The notes below the pieces were generated by a model. The model ran no database searches, had not been told where the DNA came from, and worked only from the letters and a program-made list of their open reading frames with translations. 64,000 nt of DNA from CAZAEL01 sp964484135. GTDB taxonomy: Bacteria; Elusimicrobiota; Elusimicrobia; FEN-1173. The position numbers and the translations under genes were made by a program. The DNA is taken from NCBI GenBank assembly GCA_964484135.1, contig CAZAEL010000001.1, positions 39,638-103,637 on the forward strand. The letters are read 5' to 3'. Below are positions 25,718-36,566 of this stretch, piece by piece; the stretch's first letter is position 1; each line of letters starts with the position of its first letter.

Positions 25718-25760
25718 GTGTTACGCGTCACGTGACACGTAACACCTGCCACGTGACACG
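25718..25760. repeat. Palindromic intergenic repeat centred on TCACGTGA
   Basis: Between the racemase and glycerate kinase lies a near-perfect 28-base palindrome (25718-25745) whose arms read GTGTTACG and CGTAACAC around a TCACGTGA centre; only one symmetric base pair is mismatched. The 11-base core CACGTGACACG at 25729-25739 recurs as a direct repeat at 25750-25760. It could be an operator, a hairpin that protects mRNA, or a dispersed intergenic repeat. No T-run follows, so it is unlikely to be a simple terminator. Confidence 0.7.
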
Positions 25761-25763
25761 GTT

Positions 25764-26919
25764 ATGAACATCCTCATCGCGCCGGATTCCTTCAAGGAAT
25801 GTTTGTCCGCCCCTGAGGCGGCCCGGGCCATGGCCCGCGGCGTCCGCCGCGCCCTGCGCTCCGCCAAAATCCGGTGCGTGCCTGTGGCGGACGGCGGGGA
25901 AGGCACCGCCGTCCTTTTGACGCGGGCCCTCAAAGGCCGGTTTCACCTCGCTTCGGTGCGGGGACCTCTCGGCCTCCCGGTGCGCGCCCGCTGGGGATAT
26001 GTTCCCAGGACCCGCGCCGCTTTTTTGGAAATGGCCGAGGCCTCTGGCTTGGCCCTGGTCCCGCCCCGCCTTCGTAATCCTCTCAAAACGTCCACCTACG
26101 GCACGGGACAGTTGATCCGCGCGGCCCTGGACCGCGGCTGTCGCAGCATTGTGCTGGGCATCGGCGGGAGCGCCACCGTGGACGGGGGGCTGGGCCTGGC
26201 CCAGGCCCTGGGCGCGCGGTTCCATGAGAAACGGAGGGGAGTTTTGCGGGAGATCCCGCAAGGCGCCGCGGGCCGTCATCTCGCGTGGTTGGCCCGGATG
26301 GACCTGTCCGGCCTGGACCCACGCCTCAAAAAGGTCCGAATCCGCGTGGCCTGCGACGTGACCAATCCTTTGTGCGGACCGCGGGGCGCGGCCCGGGTGT
26401 ACGGCCCGCAAAAGGGCGCTTCTCCGGCCCATATCCGGCTCCTGGACGCGGGGTTGCGGCGGTTCGCCCGGCTCGCGAAAAAACAACTGGGCCGGGACGT
26501 GGCCCGTTTTCTGGGCGCGGGCGCGGCCGGGGGCCTGGGCGCGGGCCTGGCCGCTTTCCTCAAGGCGCGGCCTGAGTCCGGCACGGCCCTTGTGTTTTCC
26601 TATTTAAGGATGGAGGAGAAGGTGAAGCGGGCGGACCTGATCCTGACGGGGGAAGGCCGGACCGACGCCTCCTCCGCGGAGGGGAAGGCGCCGGCGGGCT
26701 TGGCGGCCCTGGCGCGGCGGCACAAAAAACCGCTGGTCGTGCTCGCGGGCCGGGTGGGGGCCGGATCCGAAAAACTCCTGGAGCGGGGCGCGTCCGCCGT
26801 GATCCCCGTCTCCGAACCCGGCCTTTCCCGCGCCCGGGCCTTCCGCGAGGCCCCGCGGCTCTTGGCCCGGACCGCGGAACGGATCCTGCGGCGGCTCTCC
26901 GCGGCCGGAGGCCGCGGGA

Positions 26920-26930
<11 letters not shown>
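25764..26930 (+). CDS. glxK: Glycerate kinase (GlxK/GarK family)
   Basis: The 388-residue protein matches type-1 glycerate kinases along its length: NILIAPDSFKECLSAPEAA at the N-terminus, PVADGGEGT, YGTGQLIRAAL, LGIGGSATVDGGLGLAQALG, ACDVTNPLCGP and LTGEGRTDASSAEGKAP. It phosphorylates D-glycerate with ATP to 2-phosphoglycerate. It starts four bases after the end of the palindromic repeat. The 3' end overlaps the convergent penicillin-binding protein gene by 11 bases. A link to the 2-hydroxyacid dehydrogenase domain upstream (glycerate/hydroxypyruvate chemistry) is possible but speculative. Confidence 0.92.
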
Positions 26931-29175
<2,245 letters not shown>

Positions 29176-29234
29176 GGACGGCGGGGCGCGGGGGTTTACG
29201 GTTTTGGGGTCGACGGCAGGGGGTCCATCCCATC

Positions 29235-29263
29235 ATCCTAGTCTTTTGGGGGCGAAGCTTCAA
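29235..29263 (-). promoter_or_regulatory. Candidate sigma-70 promoter for the penicillin-binding protein gene
   Basis: On the minus strand TTGAAG (29258-29263) and TAGGAT (29235-29240) are separated by 17 bases. Each matches four of six consensus positions. The predicted transcript would begin near 29228, about 50 bases before the ATG at 29175. Visual match only. Confidence 0.4.
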
Positions 29264-29313
29264 GGGCCGCCCGGATGAAGGGCGAGCCTCGCCGCGGGCG
29301 GCCCGGGATTCCA

Positions 29314-29342
29314 TTGAAATCGAGGGGGGCCTTTGTTAGACT
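29314..29342 (+). promoter_or_regulatory. Candidate promoter upstream of the second glycan block
   Basis: TTGAAA (29314-29319) and TAGACT (29337-29342) lie 17 bases apart just before the glycosyltransferase at 29354, with five and four of six consensus matches. The predicted start of transcription would leave only about five bases before the ATG, so the mRNA would be close to leaderless, which lowers confidence. Confidence 0.3.
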
Positions 29343-29353
29343 TGAAAGAAACC

Positions 29354-30427
29354 ATGACTTTTCCTTCCGCCGCGGCGGTTCCCGCCGGACCGCCGTCCTC
29401 GCCCGTCGCCCCCTTGCCCGTCAGCGTTCTGATCATCACCCGCGGGCGTTTGGATTGCCTCAAGGCCTGCCTGGAAAGCCTGGCAAGATGCGGTCCTGCC
29501 CGTCCGCGGGAGATCCTGGTGGTGGCGGACGGCCCCCAGCCCGCGGTCCGCGCGTGGCTGGAGGAGGCTTCCCGGCGTTTTGCCCTGTTGCGCTGGGCCG
29601 AAACCTCCCGCCCGGGCAAGGGCCGGGCCCGCAACGCGGGCGTGGGGCTGGCTTTGGGGGAGTTCGTTTGTTTCCTGGACGACGACGTGACGGTCCCGCC
29701 GGATTTTTTCGAGCGGCTGGCGGCAAAAATGGAACGCCACCCGCGGGCCGGGGTCCTGGGAGGTCCCAACCTGACCCCGCCGGACGCGCCGCCCTTCGCC
29801 CGGGCCGTGGGTTTTGTGCTGGAATCCGGCTGGGGCGCGGGGGCCATGCGGGCCCGGTACCGCGCCGACGGCCAAGACAGGCCCGCGGACGACCGGTCCC
29901 TGATCCTCTGCAACCTGACGGTCCGCCGGGCGCTCTTTGAAGGGGGCCGCGCGGGCTTCCCCGAGGATTTTTTCTACAACGAGGAGAACGTGCTTTTGGA
30001 GCGGTTCCGTCAAAAAGGGGCCCTCCTGGTGTACTGTCCCGACTTGACGGTTTTCCATGCCCGGCGGGACCGCTGGCGGGACTTCGTCCGCCAGGTGTGG
30101 CATTCCGGCGTGGGGCGGGGGCGCATGACCCTTTTGATGCCCGCGTCCCTGCGGCCGGATTTCCTGGCGCCGCCCGCTTTCCTGCTCTATCTGGGGGCGC
30201 TGTCCCTGGCCCCCGGCCTCCGGCTGGCCGCGCCTTTGGCGCTTTACGCCGGGATCGTCCTCTGGCAGGGCGCGCGTTATTTCCTCCGGCAAGAGCCCTC
30301 CTGGCCGGGCGCGGCGCGCGCCGCCCTGCTCACCTGCGCCGGCCACCTGGCGTACGGCGCGGGGTTTTTCGCGGGGCTGGCGCGGCAGGCCCTGGAAGAG
30401 GCCCGCGGGAGGACTTCCCGTGTTTGA
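29354..30427 (+). CDS. Family 2 glycosyltransferase with C-terminal membrane region
   Basis: ATG 29354 gives 357 residues; an in-frame TTG lies 21 bases upstream but has no better ribosome site. The N-terminus carries PVSVLIITRGRLD, EILVVADGPQP, and FVCFLDDDVTVPPDFF with the metal-binding DDD. YNEENVLLERF resembles the acceptor-side ED motif. After about residue 270 there are two or three hydrophobic stretches (for example PPAFLLYLGALSLAPGL), so it is probably bound to the inner membrane. It opens the plus-strand block after the penicillin-binding protein gene. Donor unknown. Confidence 0.87.
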   Translation: MTFPSAAAVPAGPPSSPVAPLPVSVLIITRGRLDCLKACLESLARCGPARPREILVVADGPQPAVRAWLEEASRRFALLRWAETSRPGKGRARNAGVGLALGEFVCFLDDDVTVPPDFFERLAAKMERHPRAGVLGGPNLTPPDAPPFARAVGFVLESGWGAGAMRARYRADGQDRPADDRSLILCNLTVRRALFEGGRAGFPEDFFYNEENVLLERFRQKGALLVYCPDLTVFHARRDRWRDFVRQVWHSGVGRGRMTLLMPASLRPDFLAPPAFLLYLGALSLAPGLRLAAPLALYAGIVLWQGARYFLRQEPSWPGAARAALLTCAGHLAYGAGFFAGLARQALEEARGRTSRV

Positions 30428-31454
30428 AGGCGAGGTTTCGCCCGTTCCGTCGGGGACAGGGGACGGGACGCCCCTGGCCGCGGTCCGTTTCGACTTTTAC
30501 GGCGTGGGCGCGGAGGTGTCGTCGCCCTCGCCGGCGGCGGTGGAGGAGTTCCGACGGGACTTCCAATGGTTCCATCGCCCGGTCCTGGACGCGGCCCCGC
30601 GCGTGCGCGTGGGGCTCTTCCCCGCGCGGCCCCCCGACGGCGCTTTGTCCCCGGGACAAGGCGTCCGGGACCGGGGCGCGGTGCGCACGGTGACCGATGG
30701 GGACGCCTTGGCGGAGCATGATTTCGCCGCGGAGCGGGGGCGGATCTTTTGCGCGGATCCGGACAGGCTGCACGAGCTGGGGTACCTGTTGCTGTTGAGC
30801 CGGGTGGGCCGGTTCCTGGACAGGAAAGGGCTCCACCGCGTCCACGGCCTGGGGTTCCAATGGCGGGGCCGGGGCGCGCTGGTGCTCTTGCCCGTGGGCG
30901 GCGGCAAGACCACCCTGGCGCTGGAGATGCTGAAGGACCCGGCTTTCCGCCTCCTGTCGGAAGACACGCCCCTGGTGGACCGGCGCGGCCGGCTGTGGCC
31001 CTTTCCGGTGCGGTTCGGCGTACGGTCGGAACAACCGTTGCCGGGAATTCCGGCGGAGCGCCAACGTCTTTTCCGACGGCGCTTTCACGGCGCGAAGGTC
31101 CTGGTGGACGTGGATTGGGCCGCGGGCCGGTGGGCGCCCCCTTCCGCCGTGGCGCCCCATGTCTTGTTGGTGGGCCGCCGTCCCGCCGACGGCCCGGGCG
31201 CGGTGAGCCGAGGGAGCCGGCTTGGGGCGCTGTGGCCGCTGGTGTGGAATCTGCTGATCGGTTTCGGGGTCCCCCAGGGGCGGGAGTATCTGCTCCGCCC
31301 ACGGTTTCAGGCCCTGTGGGACCTGGCCCTGGCCGGCCTGTCCCGCGCCTGGGCCCTCGGCGTTTTGCTTTTGCGTTGCCGGGTCTATGGCCTCCGGCTG
31401 GGCCGTGACGCCGCGGCGGACGCCCGGGCGATCCTGCGGACGGCGGCGTCTTGA
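30420..31454 (+). CDS. HPr-kinase-like P-loop protein
   Basis: GTG 30420 overlaps the preceding gene by eight bases. The 344-residue protein contains LLPVGGGKTTLALEML, a Walker A loop with Lys at about 163, followed by FRLLSEDTPLVD, an arrangement found in HPr kinase-like (HprK-type) ATPases. The first 140 residues are a separate alpha/beta domain, and the C-terminus includes a hydrophobic stretch (WALGVLLLRCRVYG). HprK-like proteins of this sort frequently accompany PqqD-like proteins, and a PqqD-like gene lies 1.3 kb downstream. It probably phosphorylates a peptide, sugar or carrier; the substrate is unknown. Confidence 0.65.
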   Translation: MFEGEVSPVPSGTGDGTPLAAVRFDFYGVGAEVSSPSPAAVEEFRRDFQWFHRPVLDAAPRVRVGLFPARPPDGALSPGQGVRDRGAVRTVTDGDALAEHDFAAERGRIFCADPDRLHELGYLLLLSRVGRFLDRKGLHRVHGLGFQWRGRGALVLLPVGGGKTTLALEMLKDPAFRLLSEDTPLVDRRGRLWPFPVRFGVRSEQPLPGIPAERQRLFRRRFHGAKVLVDVDWAAGRWAPPSAVAPHVLLVGRRPADGPGAVSRGSRLGALWPLVWNLLIGFGVPQGREYLLRPRFQALWDLALAGLSRAWALGVLLLRCRVYGLRLGRDAAADARAILRTAAS

Positions 31455-32695
31455 GCGTGAAAACGAATCCTTCCGTCCTGCGGCGGAAAAAGCGGGTCTT
31501 GGTGGTGGCGCCCCATCCGCCCTTTCCCTTGAACCAGGGCGGCAACATCCGTTTGTGGGCCCTTTGCCGGGCCCTGAGCCCGCGGTACGATTTTTCCCTG
31601 GCCGCTTTCGTTCCCGCCCCTCTGGCCGGGGACCCCAAGGCCCTCCAGGCCATGGGGCTCCGCCTGGGCGCGCTTTTTCGGGACGTGGAGCTGGCCCCGG
31701 CCCCGCCGGAATTTTTCGGGCCGCTTTGGACGGATTTCTGGCGGCGGGAGATCCGGGAGCATCCCGCCTTTTTGTCCCTGGGAGAGCGGGTGCAGGCCAT
31801 GCTGCGCCGGAACCGTTTCGACCTGGTCCATGTGGAGCACGCGCAGATGGCCTGCTGCCGGCGGTTCATCTGGGGGCCGCCCGCGGTCCTGACCGAACAC
31901 GACGCGGGATGGACGCGCTTTTCCCGGTCCCTGGCCGCGCAAGGGAACGGTTCCCCGTGGTCCTGGGCCCGCCGGCTCTGGGCCTACCGGCGGCTGTGCC
32001 GCGCCTTCCAGGGGGTCGTGACCACGAGCGCCGCGGATCTGTCCTGGTGGCGGCGGTGGGGCCCGGCGGAGGTCCCGTCGGTCGCGGCGCCCACGGGGGT
32101 GGACGCGGGGCGGTTTCCCTTCCGCCCCCGGGCCGCCGTCTCCGGGCGGGTGGAGGTCCTGTTCGTGGGGTATTTTCATCACCCGCCCAACCGGGACGCG
32201 GCCCGTTGGTTTTTGGACCGGGTCTGGCCCCGGGTGCTGCGGCGGGCGCCCTATTCCCGCGTGACGTTCGTGGGCCCCCATCCGCCGGATTGGCTCCTGG
32301 CCCGCGCGGGCGACGGGGTCCGCGTCACGGGCGCGGTGCCGGACGTGCGGCCCTTCCTGGCCGAGGCCCACGTGTTCGTGGCGCCCCATCGCATCGGCGG
32401 CGGCGTGAAGGGGAAGATCCTGGAAGCCATGTGCGCCGGCGTGCCCGTGGCGGCCACGCCCTGGGCCATGGCCGGTTTCGAGGAGGAGGCCCGGCGCTTC
32501 GTCCGTCTGGCTTCAGGCCCGGAAGGCTTTGCCAGGGGAGTCCTTTATTTGCTAAAAAGAAACGACGCGCGGAAAACCCTGTCGGAAGGGGCCCGTCGTT
32601 GGGCGGAAAAGAACCGGCCGTGGGAACGAAGCGCGGACATTTTGGACCGTTTTTACCAAAGCGTCATGGCAGGCCGAAAACAGGTTTCGGCATAG
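31451..32695 (+). CDS. Family 4 glycosyltransferase
   Basis: TTG 31451 overlaps the preceding TGA (TTGA); GTG 31457 is an alternative start. The product of up to 414 residues starts RVLVVAPHPPFPLNQGGNIR and has TEHDAGWTRFS, VAAPTGVDAGRF and the donor-domain signature IGGGVKGKILEAMCAGVPV. It is a GT-B enzyme of the GT4 family, related in pattern to the one encoded at 38097 (both share the TEHD motif and the GxGxKGKxLEAM block). Cytoplasmic and membrane-associated action is expected. A strong ribosome-binding site for the next, small gene follows. Confidence 0.88.
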   Translation: MSVKTNPSVLRRKKRVLVVAPHPPFPLNQGGNIRLWALCRALSPRYDFSLAAFVPAPLAGDPKALQAMGLRLGALFRDVELAPAPPEFFGPLWTDFWRREIREHPAFLSLGERVQAMLRRNRFDLVHVEHAQMACCRRFIWGPPAVLTEHDAGWTRFSRSLAAQGNGSPWSWARRLWAYRRLCRAFQGVVTTSAADLSWWRRWGPAEVPSVAAPTGVDAGRFPFRPRAAVSGRVEVLFVGYFHHPPNRDAARWFLDRVWPRVLRRAPYSRVTFVGPHPPDWLLARAGDGVRVTGAVPDVRPFLAEAHVFVAPHRIGGGVKGKILEAMCAGVPVAATPWAMAGFEEEARRFVRLASGPEGFARGVLYLLKRNDARKTLSEGARRWAEKNRPWERSADILDRFYQSVMAGRKQVSA

Positions 32696-32717
32696 GCTCT
32701 GAAGGAGGTTCGAGGTC

Positions 32718-32999
32718 ATGGCAACGGGTCACGCGGTGGGCCGGCACGCCAAGCACGTGGCGTGGCGGAAGGTGGACGATGAGGTGGTGGTCCTGGATTT
32801 GGAAACCAGCGTTTATTATTCCCTGAACGAGACCGCCAGCCGGGTGTGGGAGATGATCGGCAAGGGAATGTCCGAGGAGGCCATCGCCGAGGAGTTGGCG
32901 GAGGAATACGGGCAAAGCCTGAAGACCGTCAAGAAGGACGTTTCCGCCCTCATCAAAAGGATCAAGAAGGAAAACCTCCTGGCGAACGACCACGGCTGA
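32718..32999 (+). CDS. PqqD-family small protein
   Basis: The 93-residue protein matches the PqqD fold, a winged-helix peptide-binding domain (RRE) that delivers precursor peptides to modifying enzymes: VAWRKVDDEVVVLDLETSVYYSLNETASRVWEM spans the two strands, and a helix-turn-helix like half with MSEEAIAEELAEEYG follows. The gene has an unusually good ribosome-binding site, AAGGAGG at 32702-32708, nine bases before the ATG. PqqD-like proteins also occur in glycan loci with HPr-kinase-like partners. A precursor peptide is not visible nearby. A terminator-like hairpin overlaps its stop codon. Confidence 0.85.
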   Translation: MATGHAVGRHAKHVAWRKVDDEVVVLDLETSVYYSLNETASRVWEMIGKGMSEEAIAEELAEEYGQSLKTVKKDVSALIKRIKKENLLANDHG

Positions 33000-33018
33000 G
33001 CGGGGCCGTTCCTTTTTT
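32992..33018 (+). terminator. Putative rho-independent terminator after the PqqD-like gene
   Basis: A short hairpin with arms ACGGC (32992-32996) and GCCGT (33005-33009) overlaps the PqqD stop codon and is followed within three bases by six Ts (33013-33018). The stem is only five pairs but is GC-rich, and long T-runs are rare in this GC-rich window. Confidence 0.45.
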
Positions 33019-33071
33019 GCCGTCGTCTTGACCGTCCCAGAAGCGGCGGCGTCCGCCGTCCGCCCCCGCGG

Positions 33072-34451
33072 ATGAAAAGATCGACGAAAGGGACGCGCGT
33101 TCTGGTCATCGGCCTGGACTCCGTCCCGCCGCAGCTTTTTTTCGACCGGCCCGATTTTTCCATGCCCTTTGTCCGCCGTCTCAGGGAGCGGGGGGTGTGG
33201 GGCGAGTTGGAATCCTGCGACCCGCCCATCACGGTCCCGGCCTGGGCGGTCATGGCCACGGGACGCGGCCCTTCCCGGCTGGGCCTTTACGGTTTCCGGC
33301 ACAGGAACGGCCGCGCGTACGGCGGGGTGGCGCTGCCGACCTCCGGCGATGTGCGGGAGAAGGCCCTGTGGGATTACGTGGGAGAGAACGGCGGCCGCAG
33401 CCTGGTGGTGGGGGTGCCGCCGGGCCATCCGCCCCGGACCGTGGACGGCGCCTGGGTGTCCTGCTTCCTGACGCCGCCCGGCGCGCCCTACGCCTGGCCG
33501 CCGGCCCTGGCCCCGCGGATCGAGTCGTGGCTGGGCGGCCCGCCCCGGCTGGACGCGGAGTTCCGCAAGGAGGACCGCGATCACACCCTGCGACAGGTGT
33601 ACGAAACCACCCGCCACAAGTTCACCCTCATGGAACGGCTGCTCGCCGAAGAGGCCTGGGATTTCGCCATGTTCGTGGACATCGGGCCGGACCGGCTCCA
33701 CCACGCGTTCTGGAAATTTTTCGACAAGGGCCACCCCGCGTACGAGGCCGGCCACCGCTTCGAGAACGCGGTTCCGGAATACTACGGTTTCCTGGACCGA
33801 TGCCTGGAGAGCCTCATGTCCCGTCTGCCCCCCGACACCGCGGTCCTGATCGCCTCCGACCACGGGTCCAAGCGCATGTCCGGGTGTTTCTGCCTCAACG
33901 AATGGCTGGTCCGGGAGGGCTATCTGAAACTGCGGTCCTCCCCCGACCGGGTGCTTCCCCTGGAAAAATGCGACGTGGACTGGGACAACACCGCGGCCTG
34001 GGGATGGGGGGGATACTACGGGCGGGTTTTCATCAACCTCCAGGGGCGGGAGCCCCGCGGGCGGATCCCCGCCGGCCGTTACGAAGGGCTGCGGCGGGAG
34101 CTGGCGGACCGCCTGTCGGCCCTGCGCGGCCCCCGCGGGGAACATTGGGGCAACCGGGTGGTCCTGTCGGACGGCTCCTGGCGCGGGGACCCGCCGGACC
34201 TCATGGCCTATTTCGACGATCTGGCCCACCGTTGCGCCGGCACCCTCGGGCACGGAAAGTTGTACCTCGCGGACAACGACACGGGCCCGGACGACGCGGT
34301 GCACGCGCGCGACGGCATTTTTTGGCTGGACGGCCCGGGGGTCCCGGCTTCCGGCCGGCGCCGGGCCCGCATCACGGACGTCGCCCCCACGCTCCTCACG
34401 CTGCTGGGCTGTTCCGTGCCGCCGGATTTGGAGGGGCGGTCCCTTGTCTAA
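33072..34451 (+). CDS. Alkaline-phosphatase-superfamily phosphodiesterase/nucleotide pyrophosphatase
   Basis: The 459-residue protein has the metal site of the type I phosphodiesterase branch: VLVIGLDSVPP, Thr 54 in PPITVPAWAVMATG as the likely nucleophile, FVDIGPDRLHHAFW contributing Asp and His, and LIASDHGSKRMSG with the last Asp-His pair. Members hydrolyse or transfer phosphate esters. No signal peptide is apparent. It is transcribed with, and overlaps, a second enzyme of the same superfamily. A role in editing a phosphate-linked glycan or lipid carrier fits the setting. Confidence 0.85.
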   Translation: MKRSTKGTRVLVIGLDSVPPQLFFDRPDFSMPFVRRLRERGVWGELESCDPPITVPAWAVMATGRGPSRLGLYGFRHRNGRAYGGVALPTSGDVREKALWDYVGENGGRSLVVGVPPGHPPRTVDGAWVSCFLTPPGAPYAWPPALAPRIESWLGGPPRLDAEFRKEDRDHTLRQVYETTRHKFTLMERLLAEEAWDFAMFVDIGPDRLHHAFWKFFDKGHPAYEAGHRFENAVPEYYGFLDRCLESLMSRLPPDTAVLIASDHGSKRMSGCFCLNEWLVREGYLKLRSSPDRVLPLEKCDVDWDNTAAWGWGGYYGRVFINLQGREPRGRIPAGRYEGLRRELADRLSALRGPRGEHWGNRVVLSDGSWRGDPPDLMAYFDDLAHRCAGTLGHGKLYLADNDTGPDDAVHARDGIFWLDGPGVPASGRRRARITDVAPTLLTLLGCSVPPDLEGRSLV

Positions 34452-35778
34452 GGTGAAAATTCCTTCCCATCTCGTCCTGGTTTCCGTGGATTCCCTGCGT
34501 TTCGACGCCTTGGGCGCGGAAAACGACACCCGCTGGCTGACGTTGCGCGGCAAGGACCTGCCCGCCAGGCGCCATACCCCCGCCCTGGACCGGCTGGCCC
34601 GGCAAGGGGTCCATTTCAACTGCGTCCTGACCAGCGCCCCCTACACCACCAACGCCCACGCCGGGCTTTTCACCGGGCAGTGGCCCTGGGTCCACGGCGT
34701 GCGGTCCTTTTCCACGCGGGAAAGCGTGCCGACGGCCGTTCCGCTCCTGGCCGAAGTCCTGAAATCCCGCGGTTTCGCCACCCTGAGCGCCTCCGGCATG
34801 CCGCACCTCTTCCATTCCCCCGCGCCCGGTTTTCAAAGGGGCATGGACGAATGCCTCAACCTGGAGACGCACCTCCTGAACCGGCATTTCAACGACGTGT
34901 TGTCCTGGATGGGGCGGAACCGCGCCGGGCGTTTTTTCGTTTTCTACCACACCACCACGGTCCACGACTACCTGACGGAGCGGCAATGGAAGCGCTATTC
35001 CCGCGCCGGCGTGAAGGACCCGGCGGATTTCTACCGGCGCCTCCGGGCGCCGCGGCAAGAGGCGGGACCCCGGCGCATGGCCGCGTACCTGGAGGCCGTG
35101 AACTTTTTCGACAGGCACGAGCTGTCTCCTCTGTTGGATTTTCTGAAGGCCGAAGGCCTTGAGGAATCCACGCTCCTGGTGGTCGCGGGGGACCACGGGG
35201 AGCCCCATCCCCACGGGCTCAAGGAAGAGGAGGTGCGCGTGCCCCTCCTCGTGGTCGGCGCGGACGGCCTCCCCTCCGGACGCAGGGTCGCCGACCCCGT
35301 CCGTTTGATGGACGTTTTTCCCACGGTCCTGGAACTGTTGGGGATCGGCGCGCCGGCCGGCCTCCCGTCCGCCAGCTTGAGCCCTTTCTGGCGCCGGCGG
35401 GCGGGTTCGGGCCGCGGGGAGGAGACGCGGCGCGAGGCGTACATGGAATACTTCGCATCGTTGGCGCCGGCGGGCGGTTCGTCGGGGAAAGAACCCGCCC
35501 CGGCCGGGCGGAACGCCGCGGTCTGCCGGGGTCTGCGGTTGCGGGACCGCAAGCTGATCCGCGACTACGCCCGGGACGGGTGGTCCGGGTATGACCTGCG
35601 CCGGGACTGGCGGGAGCGTCGCCCCCAGCCGTCCCCCCGGGCCCCGGCATGGCGTCCGCTCAGGGCCCGCCTGGAGGAGATCGAACGTCTGGACCCCGCT
35701 CCCGCGCGCCCGGAGGCGGGGGACGGCCTTTCCGACGAGGTGGTCGCCCGCCTGCGCCGCCTGGGGTATCTGGACTGA
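34444..35778 (+). CDS. Sulfatase-fold enzyme with a Thr in place of the formylglycine Cys
   Basis: TTG 34444 overlaps the preceding stop by eight bases; GTG 34453 is an alternative start. The 444-residue product has the sulfatase-type fold: VLVSVDSLRFDALG for the first metal ligands, HTPALDRLARQG, and VVAGDHGEPHPHG with the later Asp-His. In the position of the CxPSR sulfatase signature it reads TTNAHAGLFTG, so the nucleophile would be Thr (about residue 68) and the conserved Arg is His. That points to a phosphotransferase or phosphodiesterase of the EptA/LtaS kind rather than a true sulfatase. It has no membrane segments, unlike those enzymes. Confidence 0.8.
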   Translation: MSKVKIPSHLVLVSVDSLRFDALGAENDTRWLTLRGKDLPARRHTPALDRLARQGVHFNCVLTSAPYTTNAHAGLFTGQWPWVHGVRSFSTRESVPTAVPLLAEVLKSRGFATLSASGMPHLFHSPAPGFQRGMDECLNLETHLLNRHFNDVLSWMGRNRAGRFFVFYHTTTVHDYLTERQWKRYSRAGVKDPADFYRRLRAPRQEAGPRRMAAYLEAVNFFDRHELSPLLDFLKAEGLEESTLLVVAGDHGEPHPHGLKEEEVRVPLLVVGADGLPSGRRVADPVRLMDVFPTVLELLGIGAPAGLPSASLSPFWRRRAGSGRGEETRREAYMEYFASLAPAGGSSGKEPAPAGRNAAVCRGLRLRDRKLIRDYARDGWSGYDLRRDWRERRPQPSPRAPAWRPLRARLEEIERLDPAPARPEAGDGLSDEVVARLRRLGYLD

Positions 35779-35780
35779 CC

Positions 35781-36566
35781 ATGACACGCCGCGGGGACCA
35801 TTTTAACCGGCATAACTACATTCACCTGGTCAAGGAGCTTTCGCTCTGCGAGTTCAAGCTCCGGGACCAGAGCACCCTGCTGGGGTTCCTCTGGACGCTC
35901 CTCCACCCGCTCCTGCTCTTCGTGGTGCTGTACGCCCTCTTCGTGAAATGGATGGGGAACCACGTGGAATCCTTTCCCCTGTACCTCATGATCGGCGTGG
36001 TGCAGTGGAACTATTTCTCCAAGGGGACCGCCGGCGGGCTCGGTTCCATCATGCAGAAGGCGTCTTTGGTCAGCAACTTCATCTTTCCCCGGTCCGCGCT
36101 GGTGGTGTCCTCCGTGCTGACCAACCTCCTGATCCACCTGCTGGAGTGGGCCGTGATGATCCCCTTCCTTCTGTTGCTGGGGGCTTCCGTGTCTTTCAAG
36201 TGGCTGTTGCTGCCCATCCCGCTCCTCCTGGAGACGGCGCTGATCCTGGGACTGTCGTTTTTCCTGGCGCGCCTGGCGGTGGACTACAAGGACGTGGCCC
36301 GCATCTGGGAGATCGTGACCACCACCGGCATGTTCGTCACTCCGATCTTCTACACCACCGACGTCATCGCCCCGGACCGGCGGCAAATTCTCCTTTTGAA
36401 CCCCTTGGCCCTGCTCATCGGGGAGACGCGGAAGTTCCTGATCTACGACCGGATGCCGTCCTGGAAGATCCTGGCCGTTTTGACCCTGGCCGCCGCCCTG
36501 CTCCTGGTGGTGGGATACCGCTATTTCCGTCGCGGGGAACCCCATTTCGCGGAGAAGTTCCCATGA
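35781..36566 (+). CDS. wzm: ABC-2 type polysaccharide exporter permease
   Basis: The 261-residue membrane protein has six hydrophobic segments in the ABC-2 permease order, beginning with LLGFLWTLLHPLLLFVVLYALF and ending with ILAVLTLAAALLLVVGYRYF. The N-terminal amphipathic stretch (LSLCEFKLRDQSTLLGFLW) and the VTPIFYTTDVI segment near residue 190 are typical of Wzm-type O-antigen exporters. It would form the membrane channel with the ATPase encoded next, whose ATG overlaps this stop. This explains why the locus lacks a Wzx flippase and Wzy polymerase. Confidence 0.9.
   Translation: MTRRGDHFNRHNYIHLVKELSLCEFKLRDQSTLLGFLWTLLHPLLLFVVLYALFVKWMGNHVESFPLYLMIGVVQWNYFSKGTAGGLGSIMQKASLVSNFIFPRSALVVSSVLTNLLIHLLEWAVMIPFLLLLGASVSFKWLLLPIPLLLETALILGLSFFLARLAVDYKDVARIWEIVTTTGMFVTPIFYTTDVIAPDRRQILLLNPLALLIGETRKFLIYDRMPSWKILAVLTLAAALLLVVGYRYFRRGEPHFAEKFP

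Noticed and set aside
33045..33057. Second hairpin after the PqqD-like gene, with arms GGCGG and CCGCC
   Set aside because: It has a three-base loop, no T-run and sits in GC-rich sequence where such pairings are expected by chance.
34444..35778. Annotation as a true arylsulfatase
   Set aside because: The formylglycine motif C/S-x-P-S-R is absent; the aligned residues are Thr and His, which do not support sulfatase chemistry.
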